Shown here in pieces: positions 41,962 through 49,897 of a stretch of 64,000 nucleotides of DNA (position 1 is its first letter; every line of letters begins with the position of its first letter). Position numbers and translations under genes: made by a program. Under the pieces are notes generated by a model. That model was not told where the DNA came from and did no database searches. It saw only the letters and a list, made by a program, of their open reading frames with translations. This stretch comes from JBBRYB01 sp038238115. Its GTDB lineage: Bacteria > Actinomycetota > Actinomycetes > Propionibacteriales > Nocardioidaceae. The stretch spans positions 12,966 to 76,965 of the forward strand of contig JBBRYB010000017.1 in assembly GCA_038238115.1 (NCBI GenBank). Direction: 5' to 3'.

Positions 41962-43425
41962 ATGATGCGACGGGCGTCGGCACGACGCGCAGACGAGTTC
42001 TCTGCTGCCCTTGACGGCAGCAGGGCGATGTCGGCGACGTCTGAAGAGACGCAGGCCTTCGTCGGCATCGTGGCGCAAATCCGTGAGCTCGAGACCCCGG
42101 TCATGCAGTCCGACTTCTCGGCCGACCTTCGCTCCCGGCTGATGCAGGCGGCGCCGGAATATCTGACCGCAGCCGCGGTGCCGAGCCGGACACGCAGGCG
42201 TCGTGCGACGCCGATCCCTGTCACGCGCGAGCCGGTCCGGCTACGGGTGCTCCGGGTCCTGGCAGCCACCTGTGTCTTCGTCGGAGTGGCCGCCGGGACG
42301 GCGGCGGCGAGCCAGTCCGCGCTTCCCGGTGACCCGCTCTACCCGGTCAAGCGCGCGATCGAGCAGGTCAACGTCGCGACGGCAGGGTCGCTGGCCGAAC
42401 GTGGACAGGACCTCATCGACCAAGCCGGCACCCGGCTTGCAGAGGTCAAGGGCCTCACGGGCGCGCATTCAAACGACCCGGCGACGACACCGCTGATCGA
42501 ACAGACGCTCCAGGACTTCAAGAGCCAGGCCAATGCCGGCGCCCAGGCGCTGATGGATGCCTACAGAGACGAGGAGAGCTCGGTGAGCATCAACGTGCTC
42601 CGCACGTTCACCAGTGACTCCGTGAACCAGCTCGCCGACCTCAGCAAAGTGGTGCCGACCAACGCCAACGACGACCTTTCCCACGCCGTCGAGGCCCTGT
42701 CCACCATCGATACCAACGCGCAACAGGCGTGCTTCAGCTGCAGCGATCTGCCTCAGCTGGATGTGACGGCTAACCTGATCGACCTGGAAAGCTCGACCCA
42801 GGGACCCGCCCAGCCCACGGTGGGCAGCAACCCGGCCCAGACGCCGCAGGGCAGCGGGCCGCTGACCACGCAGGACCCGCAGCTGACGAGCGGCTCCGAG
42901 GCACCGGGGGCTGTCCCGCCGGCGGGGACGACTGCTCCGGCTCCCGGTGACCCGACCGACCCGGCCACCCAGGCTACGGATGGAGTGCCGCCGACCGATC
43001 AGCCCACGACGGGGCCTGGTGGCATCATCGCACCGCTCACTCCCACGTTGCCCGCCATATCGGACCTCCCCGCGACGACCGACCCGCAAACCCCTACCGA
43101 CGCTCCCACGGTGACCGAAATGCTCACGCCGACCCTGGTGCCCACGCCCACCGACCCGCCCACCCCGACCGACGTCCCCACGCCCACCGATCCGCCTACC
43201 GTGACCGACGTCCCCACGCCCACCGACCCGCCTACCGGGACGGAAGAGCCCACGACGACCGACCCGGCGACCGGCTCCTCGAACCCCCCTCCCGACACGG
43301 CCGCTCCCACGACGCAGCCGACAACGTCCTCGGAGCCCCCCACCGCTTCGGTACCGGATCCGTCGCCCTCGGACCCATCGGCGACACTTCCTTCCGTGAC
43401 CGCGGACGGCGAGTTGTTGCCCTGA
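41962..43425 (+). CDS. RsbN-like membrane anti-sigma factor with Pro/Thr-rich tail (DUF5667 type)
   Basis: This 487-residue protein probably holds the upstream sigma factor at the membrane. Residues 1-90 are cytoplasmic, beginning MMRRASARRADEFSAALDG, similar to the RsbN start, with no zinc-binding HxxxCxxC motif. A single transmembrane segment spans about 92-114. Residues about 115-280 form an external domain that starts with ALPGDPLYPVKRAIEQVNVA, the DUF5667 signature, and has a lone Cys pair (CFSC). From about 290 to the end it is Pro/Thr/Asp-rich, including three copies of a 12-residue PTPTDPPTxTDV repeat (43141-43248). This tail may cross the cell wall. It is 152 bp from the sigma gene. 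Confidence 0.82.
   Translation: MMRRASARRADEFSAALDGSRAMSATSEETQAFVGIVAQIRELETPVMQSDFSADLRSRLMQAAPEYLTAAAVPSRTRRRRATPIPVTREPVRLRVLRVLAATCVFVGVAAGTAAASQSALPGDPLYPVKRAIEQVNVATAGSLAERGQDLIDQAGTRLAEVKGLTGAHSNDPATTPLIEQTLQDFKSQANAGAQALMDAYRDEESSVSINVLRTFTSDSVNQLADLSKVVPTNANDDLSHAVEALSTIDTNAQQACFSCSDLPQLDVTANLIDLESSTQGPAQPTVGSNPAQTPQGSGPLTTQDPQLTSGSEAPGAVPPAGTTAPAPGDPTDPATQATDGVPPTDQPTTGPGGIIAPLTPTLPAISDLPATTDPQTPTDAPTVTEMLTPTLVPTPTDPPTPTDVPTPTDPPTVTDVPTPTDPPTGTEEPTTTDPATGSSNPPPDTAAPTTQPTTSSEPPTASVPDPSPSDPSATLPSVTADGELLP
43141..43248 (+). repeat. 36-bp coding repeat, three units
   Basis: Units 43141-43176, 43177-43212 and 43213-43248 each encode PTPTDPPT followed by P/V/G-TDV-like residues, inside the tail of the RsbN-like protein. 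Few base changes separate them, suggesting recent expansion. Confidence 0.8.
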
Positions 43426-43513
43426 CCGCCTGCGGGCGAGTGGGCTGTCATGGGCTGGAGCCGCCTGTCAAGCTCCGTGCCAGGGCGGCCATGTATGCCG
43501 CCAGCCAGGGGAC

Positions 43514-44608
43514 CTAGCTGAAGACGCCGTTGCGCTGGACGAGCAGGGAGTACAGCGTCTGCTGGATCGTCTCGCGCACCTGGTCGGTGACGTTGAAGAC
43601 GAGCATCGGGTCGTCCGCAGCGCCTTCGCCGTAGGAGTCGGTGCGGATGGGTTCGCCGAACTCGATCAGCCACTTCGAGGGCAGCGGAACCAAGCCCAGC
43701 AGACCCAGCCACGGAAACAGCGGCGTGATCGGAACGTAGGGAACGCCGAGCAGCCTGGCCAGCGAAGCGAGGTTGCCGATCATGGGGTAGATCTCCTCCG
43801 CGCCTACCACGGAGCACGGCACGATGGGCACTCCGGTACGTAGCGCGGCCGACACGAAGCCGCCCCGCCCAAAGCGCTGGAGCTTGTAGCGCTCGGAGAA
43901 CGGCTTGCCGATGCCCTTGAAGCCCTCGGGCCAGACGCCCACCAGCTCTCCACGCGACAGCATCCGCTCGGCGTCTTCGGTGCTCGCCAACGTAGCGCCG
44001 CCCTTTCGAGCAAGCTCACCGACGAACGGGAGCCGAAACACCAGATCAGCCCCGAGCGCGCGCAGGTAACGCCCGGTGTGGTCATGGACCATGAGGGCCG
44101 TCATCATCCCGTCCAGCGGGACTGTGCCGGAGTGGTTGGAGACGACGAGCGCGCCGCCGTCGCGCGGGATGTTCTCGGCTCCGCGCACCTCGAGCCGGAA
44201 CCACTTCTCGGCCAGCGGTCGCAGCGCCGTGAGTACCAGGCGGTCGGTGATTTCGACGTCGAAGCCGAACTCGTCGACCTCGTAGTCACCGGTGATTCGT
44301 CGCCGGGCGAAGGCCAACATCTCGGCGAGCCTGCGCTCCCAGGAGGCGTCGCCGAAGACCTGACGGGCAGCGGTCATGACCGCCTCGACGGCCTCCCCCA
44401 CGTCGACCCTGCGCTGAGAGGGCTCGGGCCCGACCGTGGGCTGGGGCCCGACCGGTGGGGCTTCGGTAGGGGGCTCAGGCGGCGCCTGCTTGCGGGTAGA
44501 CGTGGTCGGCTTCGGCGCCAGGGCGCGCGCCGCGGCCGTCGGTGATGTGCGTGAGCCGCGACCGGGCCGTCCCCGCCCGCCGATGGGGATGATGTCAGCG
44601 TCCGCCAT
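43514..44608 (-). CDS. 1-Acyl-sn-glycerol-3-phosphate acyltransferase-like protein
   Basis: This 364-residue PlsC-type acyltransferase has the catalytic HX4D box in NHSGTVPLD (His159, Asp166), a GVWPEGFKGIGKPFSERYKL block, and VPIVPCSVVGAEE. The first 70 residues are Pro/Arg-rich and disordered. It probably acylates a glycerolipid at the membrane. It starts at ATG 44608, overlapping the epimerase gene by 14 bp; the same pair occurs in mycobacteria (Rv0501-Rv0502 region). It converges on the anti-sigma gene. Confidence 0.88.
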   Translation of the reverse strand: MADADIIPIGGRGRPGRGSRTSPTAAARALAPKPTTSTRKQAPPEPPTEAPPVGPQPTVGPEPSQRRVDVGEAVEAVMTAARQVFGDASWERRLAEMLAFARRRITGDYEVDEFGFDVEITDRLVLTALRPLAEKWFRLEVRGAENIPRDGGALVVSNHSGTVPLDGMMTALMVHDHTGRYLRALGADLVFRLPFVGELARKGGATLASTEDAERMLSRGELVGVWPEGFKGIGKPFSERYKLQRFGRGGFVSAALRTGVPIVPCSVVGAEEIYPMIGNLASLARLLGVPYVPITPLFPWLGLLGLVPLPSKWLIEFGEPIRTDSYGEGAADDPMLVFNVTDQVRETIQQTLYSLLVQRNGVFS

Positions 44609-45629
44609 GTGCCACTACTTTCGAGATCAAGGCCTTGACCTGGCTTTCGACGTCCGCCACCCGCTGGGCGTCAAAGACCCCAGGGCGCAGCCGCCGCACG
44701 AACGCGTCGAACGCCTGTGCGGTCGTGTGCAGCGGCGTGAAGCCGAGCACGTCGCGCATCGCCGTAGTGTCGAGGCCCCGCCCGTGCGTGAGAAAGGCGA
44801 TCTGCTCAGCCGACAGGTCGGCCGCCCTGGCCGGCGGATTCACCGAACCGATGGAGGCCAGCGCCACCGAGGGAAGCGCCACGCTCGGGCGGCCCAGACG
44901 ACGTACGGCCTGGGACAACATGAGGACTCCGTCGCCTGCCAGGTTGAAGGTGCCGGGTATGCCGGCCAGGGTCGCGTGGTGCAGAGCCGTAAGCGCGTCC
45001 TCCTCGTGGCAGAACTGCAGGCGCGGGTCGAAGCCGAGGATGGTCGGAATGACCGGCAGCTCGAAGTAGCGCGTGAGCGTGGTCTCGATCCGCGGGCCGA
45101 TGAGGTTGGCGCAGCGCAGCATCGTGACCTCGACGTCGGGTCGCCGCCGGGCGAAGCCGCGCACATAGCCCTCGACCTCGACGGAGTCCTTCGCGAAGCC
45201 GGACCGGGGCAGCTGCTTGGGGGCCATGTCCTCGCTGAACATCGCCGGGTCACGCGAGGAGGAACCGTAGACCGTGGCGGACGACTTCACGACGAGCCGC
45301 CTGACGCCGGCCGCCTGCTGGCATGCAGCAAGCAACTGCATGGTGCCGATGACGTTGATCTCTTTCATCGAGGTGCGCCCGCCCGCACCGCTCGGGGTGG
45401 CGATCACCCCCAAGTGGACGACTGTGTCGACGTCCTCCGTGGCGATGACCTTGGTGATGACGGGGTTGCGGATGTCGGCCCGTACGAACCGGACGGCACC
45501 GAGGTCTTGGCGAGGCGGGACGACGTCGATGCCGATGACCTTGTCGACATCCCGATCGGCCGAGATCCGGCGCGCGAAACGGCCGCCGAGATCCCGGCAG
45601 ACACCGGTAACCAGGACGACGCGACCCAT
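44595..45629 (-). CDS. NAD-dependent epimerase/dehydratase family protein (extended SDR)
   Basis: This 344-residue Rossmann-fold protein begins VVLVTGVCRDLGGRFARR, with a variant glycine motif, then DVDTVVHLGVIATP and KSSATVYGSSSRD. Where extended SDR enzymes have the catalytic Tyr-x-x-x-Lys, this sequence reads GFAKDSVEVEGY, with Phe145 in the tyrosine position and Ser at the lysine position. Activity as a normal epimerase is therefore doubtful; a binding or regulatory role is possible. It is co-oriented with bS22 upstream and the acyltransferase downstream. The start is ATG 45629. Confidence 0.85.
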   Translation of the reverse strand: MGRVVLVTGVCRDLGGRFARRISADRDVDKVIGIDVVPPRQDLGAVRFVRADIRNPVITKVIATEDVDTVVHLGVIATPSGAGGRTSMKEINVIGTMQLLAACQQAAGVRRLVVKSSATVYGSSSRDPAMFSEDMAPKQLPRSGFAKDSVEVEGYVRGFARRRPDVEVTMLRCANLIGPRIETTLTRYFELPVIPTILGFDPRLQFCHEEDALTALHHATLAGIPGTFNLAGDGVLMLSQAVRRLGRPSVALPSVALASIGSVNPPARAADLSAEQIAFLTHGRGLDTTAMRDVLGFTPLHTTAQAFDAFVRRLRPGVFDAQRVADVESQVKALISKVVAHGGR

Positions 45630-45645
45630 GGCAGATCCGGGTCGG

Positions 45646-45747
45646 CTATTTGCCCTGGCGGCGACGCTGGATACGCGTCTTCTTGAGCAGCTTGCGGTGC
45701 TTCTTCTTCGCCATGCGCTTGCGACGCTTCTTGATAACTGAGCCCAC
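45646..45747 (-). CDS. Small ribosomal protein bS22 (AURKAIP1/COX24 type)
   Basis: This is a 33-residue, extremely basic protein: GTG start, then GSVIKKRRKRMAKKKHRKLL and KKTRIQRRRQGK. The sequence is the actinobacterial small-subunit protein bS22, and the position between the HTH gene and the epimerase gene matches mycobacteria (Rv0500A-Rv0500B-Rv0501). It is too short to be found by most gene callers. GTG 45747 has AAAGG seven bases upstream. It lies 16 bp before the epimerase start. Confidence 0.92.
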   Translation of the reverse strand: MGSVIKKRRKRMAKKKHRKLLKKTRIQRRRQGK

Positions 45748-45851
45748 GGTCTACCTTTCAGGCGTTGCTGGGGTCTGCCGAGGGTCGCACCGCACACCCC
45801 GAGCCGCTACGGGATTGACACACCCCCTCACAGCCGGGACATGACCGGCCC

Positions 45852-45881
45852 AGCGTACCGGCCACGCCTCCAGAGCCCCAA
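45852..45881 (-). promoter_or_regulatory. Candidate promoter of the bS22-epimerase-acyltransferase unit
   Basis: On the minus strand, TTGGGG (45881-45876), an 18-bp spacer and TACGCT (45857-45852). The start point would fall about 100 bp upstream of the bS22 GTG. The rest of the 192-bp gap to the HTH gene shows nothing else. Confidence 0.35.
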
Positions 45882-45939
45882 TCGCCTCTCTGCGCCGCTG
45901 GGCTCAGCGTCATACGCGCGGAGCCGGCGCCGCCTGCGG

Positions 45940-46149
45940 CTAGCCGGCCTGGTAGAAGGACTTGCGTAGGTAGTCGTTCACGGCGGCTTCGGGGACGCGG
46001 AAGGACCGTCCCACTCGAACGGCCGGGAGGTCACCGCCATGCACCAGCCGGTACACGGTCATCTTGGACACGCGCATAGCGCCCGCCACCTCGGCCACGG
46101 TGAGGAACTTGACCTCGGAGAGGCCGTCGCCGGTCGTTTGTGAGGCCAT
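45940..46149 (-). CDS. Excisionase-type helix-turn-helix DNA-binding protein
   Basis: This 69-residue protein is a single winged HTH of the excisionase/MerR-like group: FLTVAEVAGAMRVSKMTVYRLVHGGDLPAVRVGRSFRVPEAAVNDYLRKS. It resembles BldC-type small regulators in size and the mycobacterial Rv0500A by position next to bS22. Despite the family name, nothing here suggests a mobile element. ATG 46149 fits the domain; the open frame continues upstream without further domain. The target is unknown. Confidence 0.88.
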   Translation of the reverse strand: MASQTTGDGLSEVKFLTVAEVAGAMRVSKMTVYRLVHGGDLPAVRVGRSFRVPEAAVNDYLRKSFYQAG

Positions 46150-46427
46150 TGTGCTGCACCAACTTCCGCCACGGCCGGTCCTCGGCTTTCCCCACCAAGG
46201 ATCACATGTCGTCCGCGCTCTCGTGAGAGTAGTGGCAAATGAGGCTCGTGGGGAAGCAAAAGCCACAAAATATGGCTGAACCGCGCCCTCCGTGGCGCGT
46301 CGTTTCGGCGTGTCGCCTGTGAGCGGGACCGGACGACGGACCCGCGCTCGGCCGCGACCCCGACGCGTTCGTTGGGCCACGGACCGTGGCTCGCACCGGC
46401 CGGCGTGTCGCGTCGGAACAGGCGGCT

Positions 46428-47609
46428 TCAGTAGGACACGTCGATGCCGTGGAGGGGGAAGATCTCCCTCCTCGTCTGCTGCACGCACCGGTCCAGCCAG
46501 GACTCAGGGTTGTAGCCGTCGGACCAGCGGCTGAAGTCGGGCAGGTGTCCATCCGTCAACCGCTCGGGTGCCCGCCGCCCGGTGAGCTCGTCGACGTAGC
46601 TGCGCCACTCCAGCGGCGTCTCTGTCTCGGGGTCGAGCGGGGACCCACCGGCAACGGCCAGCAGATGCGTCCAAGTGCGGGGTACGACGTCGACCACCGA
46701 GTAGCCCCCACCGCCCATCGCCACCCACTTGCCGCCACACAGTTCATGTGCCAGCTCGTGCAGAGCCACATGGGCCCCCCGCTGTCCGTCGACGCTGAGC
46801 ATGAGATGCGCCAGCGGGTCGTCCATGTGGGAGTCGCAACCGTGCTGGGTGACGAGCACCTCGGGCGCGAACTCCTTCAGCAGAGGCGGCACGACCGCGT
46901 GGAACGCCCGTAGCCAGCCTGAGTCGCCCGTGCCGGGCGGCAGCATCACGTTGACGGACGCGCCCGGGGCGTCGTGGCCACCGCTCTCGCTGGGGTGGCC
47001 GGTGCCAGGGAAGAGCGACTGGGGGCTCTCGTGCAGGCTGATCGTGAGGACGCGCGGGTCGTCGTAGAACGCCGCCTGCACGCCGTCGCCGTGGTGCACG
47101 TCGATGTCGACGTAGGCCACCTTCTTGGCACCGCGCTCGAGCAGCCAGGCGATCGCGATCGCGGGGTCGTTGTAGATGCAGAACCCGCTGGCGGAGTCGG
47201 ACATGGCGTGGTGCAGCCCGCCGCTGATGTTGACCGCGTGCACGGACTCCCCCGACCACACCCGGCGGGCAGCTTCGAGGGAGGCTCCGACGATGTGCGC
47301 CGACGCCCGGTGCATGCCCGGGAAAGTCGGGTTGTCCTCGGTCCCAAGCCCATGCCTGAGGTCCTGGTCGTGCGGCTGCTCACTCATGGTGCGCACCGCC
47401 TCGATATAGCGATCGGCATGCACGAGGCGGATGTCGTCGTCCGAGGCGACCGGGGCGGGAACGATCGAGAGATCGGGCAGCTCGAAGACACCGAGCGAAC
47501 CGGCGAGCCGCATGGTCAGATCAACGCGCACCGGAGTCATGGGATGCCCGAGACCGAAGTCGTAGCGGGTGAGCTCCTCCTCGTACACCACGCACGCCGA
47601 ACCGGTCAT
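46428..47609 (-). CDS. acuC: Acetoin utilization protein AcuC, histone deacetylase-like
   Basis: This 393-residue zinc deacetylase-fold protein has GGLHHAMSDSASGFCIYND, the metal-binding VDIDVHHGDGVQ, a second aspartate in QHGCDSHMDDPLAH, and MGGGGYSVVDVVPRTW. These are the class I-type active-site elements. In other bacteria AcuC deacetylates acetyl-CoA synthetase; the substrate here is inferred only. The start is ATG 47609. A 278-bp gap before the HTH gene contains no gene, only a short CTCTC-GT-GAGAG palindrome at 46218. Confidence 0.9.
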   Translation of the reverse strand: MTGSACVVYEEELTRYDFGLGHPMTPVRVDLTMRLAGSLGVFELPDLSIVPAPVASDDDIRLVHADRYIEAVRTMSEQPHDQDLRHGLGTEDNPTFPGMHRASAHIVGASLEAARRVWSGESVHAVNISGGLHHAMSDSASGFCIYNDPAIAIAWLLERGAKKVAYVDIDVHHGDGVQAAFYDDPRVLTISLHESPQSLFPGTGHPSESGGHDAPGASVNVMLPPGTGDSGWLRAFHAVVPPLLKEFAPEVLVTQHGCDSHMDDPLAHLMLSVDGQRGAHVALHELAHELCGGKWVAMGGGGYSVVDVVPRTWTHLLAVAGGSPLDPETETPLEWRSYVDELTGRRAPERLTDGHLPDFSRWSDGYNPESWLDRCVQQTRREIFPLHGIDVSY

Positions 47610-47711
47610 TGGTAGGACTCTAGGCCATGTCCGGTCCACCTCTTACCGCTCGTCAGCGACCTCAGCCGCCGCTCGGCGAGCGTGACGCTCGGGCAACTCC
47701 GAGGCGCCAGG

Positions 47712-48968
47712 TCAAAGCAGCCGTCCGACGGTGTAGATGAGGAGCCCGGCCAGACCGCCGACGACGGTCCCGTTGATCCGGATGAACTGCAGGTCGCGAC
47801 CGACGTGCAGTTCGATGCGGTCTGCGGCCTCCTTGCCGTCCCAGCGGTCGATCGTGTCGGTGATGACGGTGGTGAGCTCTTCGCCATAGCGGCCCACGAG
47901 GAAGGCGGCCGCGTCGGCGGCGTGCCCGTCGAGGCGCGCGCGAAGCTCGTCATCCACGACCAGGCGTCCACCGAAGTCGGCCAGGGCCGTGACGGCCCGG
48001 CGCCGGATCGGGCTGTCCGAAGCCTCCAGCGTCTCGAGCAACGCACGGCGCAAGGCGTTCCACAGCGACGTCGCGGTGGCGGCGACCTGAGGCTGGGACA
48101 GCACGCGGCGCTTGAGCCGCTCCGCACGGTCGATCGTGTCAGGGTCGGACTGCAGGTCGACGGCCAGTTGCGTAAGGAGGTCGTCGAAGGCTCGACGGGC
48201 GTGGTGGCGGGGGTCGTCTCGGATGTCGGCCACCCAGGCGACCGCTTCCATATGCAGCCGCTGGGTGACCCGCTCGTCCAGCCATTGCGGCGTCCACCAG
48301 GGTGCCCGGCTCCTGAGTGCGTCCGCTACCGCCTCCTCGTTGGCGACCAGCCAGCGGTGTGCCTCGGACAGGGCAAGGTCGACGAGTCCGTGGTGGACGC
48401 CTTCCTCGACGACGTCCTGCAGTAGCCTTCCCGCGACCTCGCTCAGCGGCTCGTCGATCAGCCTCGGCAGCAGCTCGGACTCGATCAGTACGGCGACGTC
48501 CTCGTCGCGGATCCTCGACAACCCCAACCGGGCCAAGGTAGCGGCCTCGTCGATCACCCTCTCGCTGTGAGGAGGCTCGGCAAGCCAGGCACCGAGCCGG
48601 CGGGTCACCTGGGCGTCGGCGACCCTGGCCCGGATGACGGGCTCGGCGAGGAAGTTGTCGGTGACGAACTCCTGCAGACTTCTGGCCAGCGCGCCCTTGC
48701 GGGTCGGGATGATCGCTGTATGCGGAATCGGCAGGCCGAGCGGGTGGCGAAACAGTGCCGTCACCGCGAACCAGTCCGCGATCGCTCCGACCATGGCCGC
48801 CTCCGCGGTGGCGTGCACGAACGCCCAACCGCCGCCAGCGTGCAAAGTCGCGACGAACACGACGGCTGCGACCACTAGCAGCGCCAACGCCACGCCACGC
48901 ATCCGGCGCAGACCGCGACGCCGCTCGGCGTCCGCCGCCCCTTCGGCGAGGAGCGGCCCGACCGTCAT
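47712..48968 (-). CDS. DUF445 family membrane protein
   Basis: This 418-residue protein has one clear N-terminal transmembrane segment (about residues 25-45), a family signature AEAAMVGAIADWFAVTALFRHPLGLPIPHTAIIP at about 54-87, then long amphipathic helices with Arg/Glu/Asp/Leu heptads and a C-terminal hydrophobic segment (INGTVVGGLAGLLIYTVGRLL). This is the DUF445/YjiN layout, whose function is unknown. It lies between acuC and proC on the same strand, with about 100 bp on each side. Confidence 0.88.
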   Translation of the reverse strand: MTVGPLLAEGAADAERRRGLRRMRGVALALLVVAAVVFVATLHAGGGWAFVHATAEAAMVGAIADWFAVTALFRHPLGLPIPHTAIIPTRKGALARSLQEFVTDNFLAEPVIRARVADAQVTRRLGAWLAEPPHSERVIDEAATLARLGLSRIRDEDVAVLIESELLPRLIDEPLSEVAGRLLQDVVEEGVHHGLVDLALSEAHRWLVANEEAVADALRSRAPWWTPQWLDERVTQRLHMEAVAWVADIRDDPRHHARRAFDDLLTQLAVDLQSDPDTIDRAERLKRRVLSQPQVAATATSLWNALRRALLETLEASDSPIRRRAVTALADFGGRLVVDDELRARLDGHAADAAAFLVGRYGEELTTVITDTIDRWDGKEAADRIELHVGRDLQFIRINGTVVGGLAGLLIYTVGRLL

Positions 48969-49069
48969 AGCGCGCCTCCGATCGACACTGGCTGCGCGGC
49001 ACCGCGCGGTTCTGCGTGGACTTTACCGGGAGTATTGACGCCGGACGGCGCCGCTCACCTCGCGGTTCG

Positions 49070-49873
49070 TCACTCTTCGCCGAGCGCCAGCGCCCGAGAC
49101 CGGTTCCTTGCACTCTCCAGCGCAGTCATGAACGCCGCCCTTACCTTGTGGTCCTCGAGCTCACGGATCGCCGCTGCCGTGGTGCCGCCGGGGGACGTGA
49201 CCCGCTCCCGGAGCACGGTGGGGTGCTCCCCAGTCTCGCGCAGCAGCTTGGCCGAACCGACCATGGTCTGCACGACGAGCTCCGTCGCCGTGGTCCGCGG
49301 CAGGCCGAGGTGCACACCAGCCTCGATCATCGCTTCCACCACGAAGAACAGGTATGCGGGCCCGGAGCCGGAGATCGCGGTGACGGCGTCCTGCTGCTTC
49401 TCGGGGACCCGGATCACCCGGCCGGTGGCACGCAGAAGTTCCTCGGCCTCGACGAGATGCTTCTCGTCGCAGTGGGTGCCGCGCGAGATGGCGGCCATGC
49501 CTTCGTCGACGAGAGCGGGCGTGTTGGGCATCACGCGTACGACCGCTACGCCCTCGGCCAGTCGCGCCTCGATCATCGCCGTCGTGATGCCTGCGGCCAG
49601 CGAGATCACAAGCTGCCCGGGCCGAACTACGTCGGCGATCTCTTCGAGCACGTCAGGCATGTCTTGAGGCTTCACGACGAGCATCAAGGTGTCGGCCATG
49701 CGTGCCGCGGTGACGTTGTCCACCACGTCAACGCCGTACCGCTCACGCAGCTCCGCGGCCCGCTCGGTCCGGCGCTCGCTGAGCAGCAGGTCGGCGGGCG
49801 CCCGTCCGGCCCGCACCAGGCCCGAGACCAATGTCTCGCCCATCACGCCGGCTCCGAGGATCGCGACGGTCAT
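49070..49873 (-). CDS. proC: Pyrroline-5-carboxylate reductase
   Basis: This 267-residue NADPH enzyme makes proline from pyrroline-5-carboxylate. The N-terminal Rossmann motif is VAILGAGVMGETLVSGL, and the C-terminal signature SPGGTTAAAIRELEDHKVRAAFMTALESA is complete. VMPNTPALVDEGMAAISRG is the typical middle motif. It starts 24 bp after the stop of a proline dehydrogenase gene, which runs the reverse reaction sequence. In mycobacteria proC lies beside the same HTH-bS22 cluster. Confidence 0.96.
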   Translation of the reverse strand: MTVAILGAGVMGETLVSGLVRAGRAPADLLLSERRTERAAELRERYGVDVVDNVTAARMADTLMLVVKPQDMPDVLEEIADVVRPGQLVISLAAGITTAMIEARLAEGVAVVRVMPNTPALVDEGMAAISRGTHCDEKHLVEAEELLRATGRVIRVPEKQQDAVTAISGSGPAYLFFVVEAMIEAGVHLGLPRTTATELVVQTMVGSAKLLRETGEHPTVLRERVTSPGGTTAAAIRELEDHKVRAAFMTALESARNRSRALALGEE

Positions 49874-49897
49874 CGCTGCCTTCCAGTCGTGGGGCGC

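Noticed and set aside
45940..46149. Excisionase-family HTH protein as sign of a prophage or integrative element
   Set aside because: There is no integrase, attachment site or phage gene near, and the gene has the same neighbours in mycobacteria.
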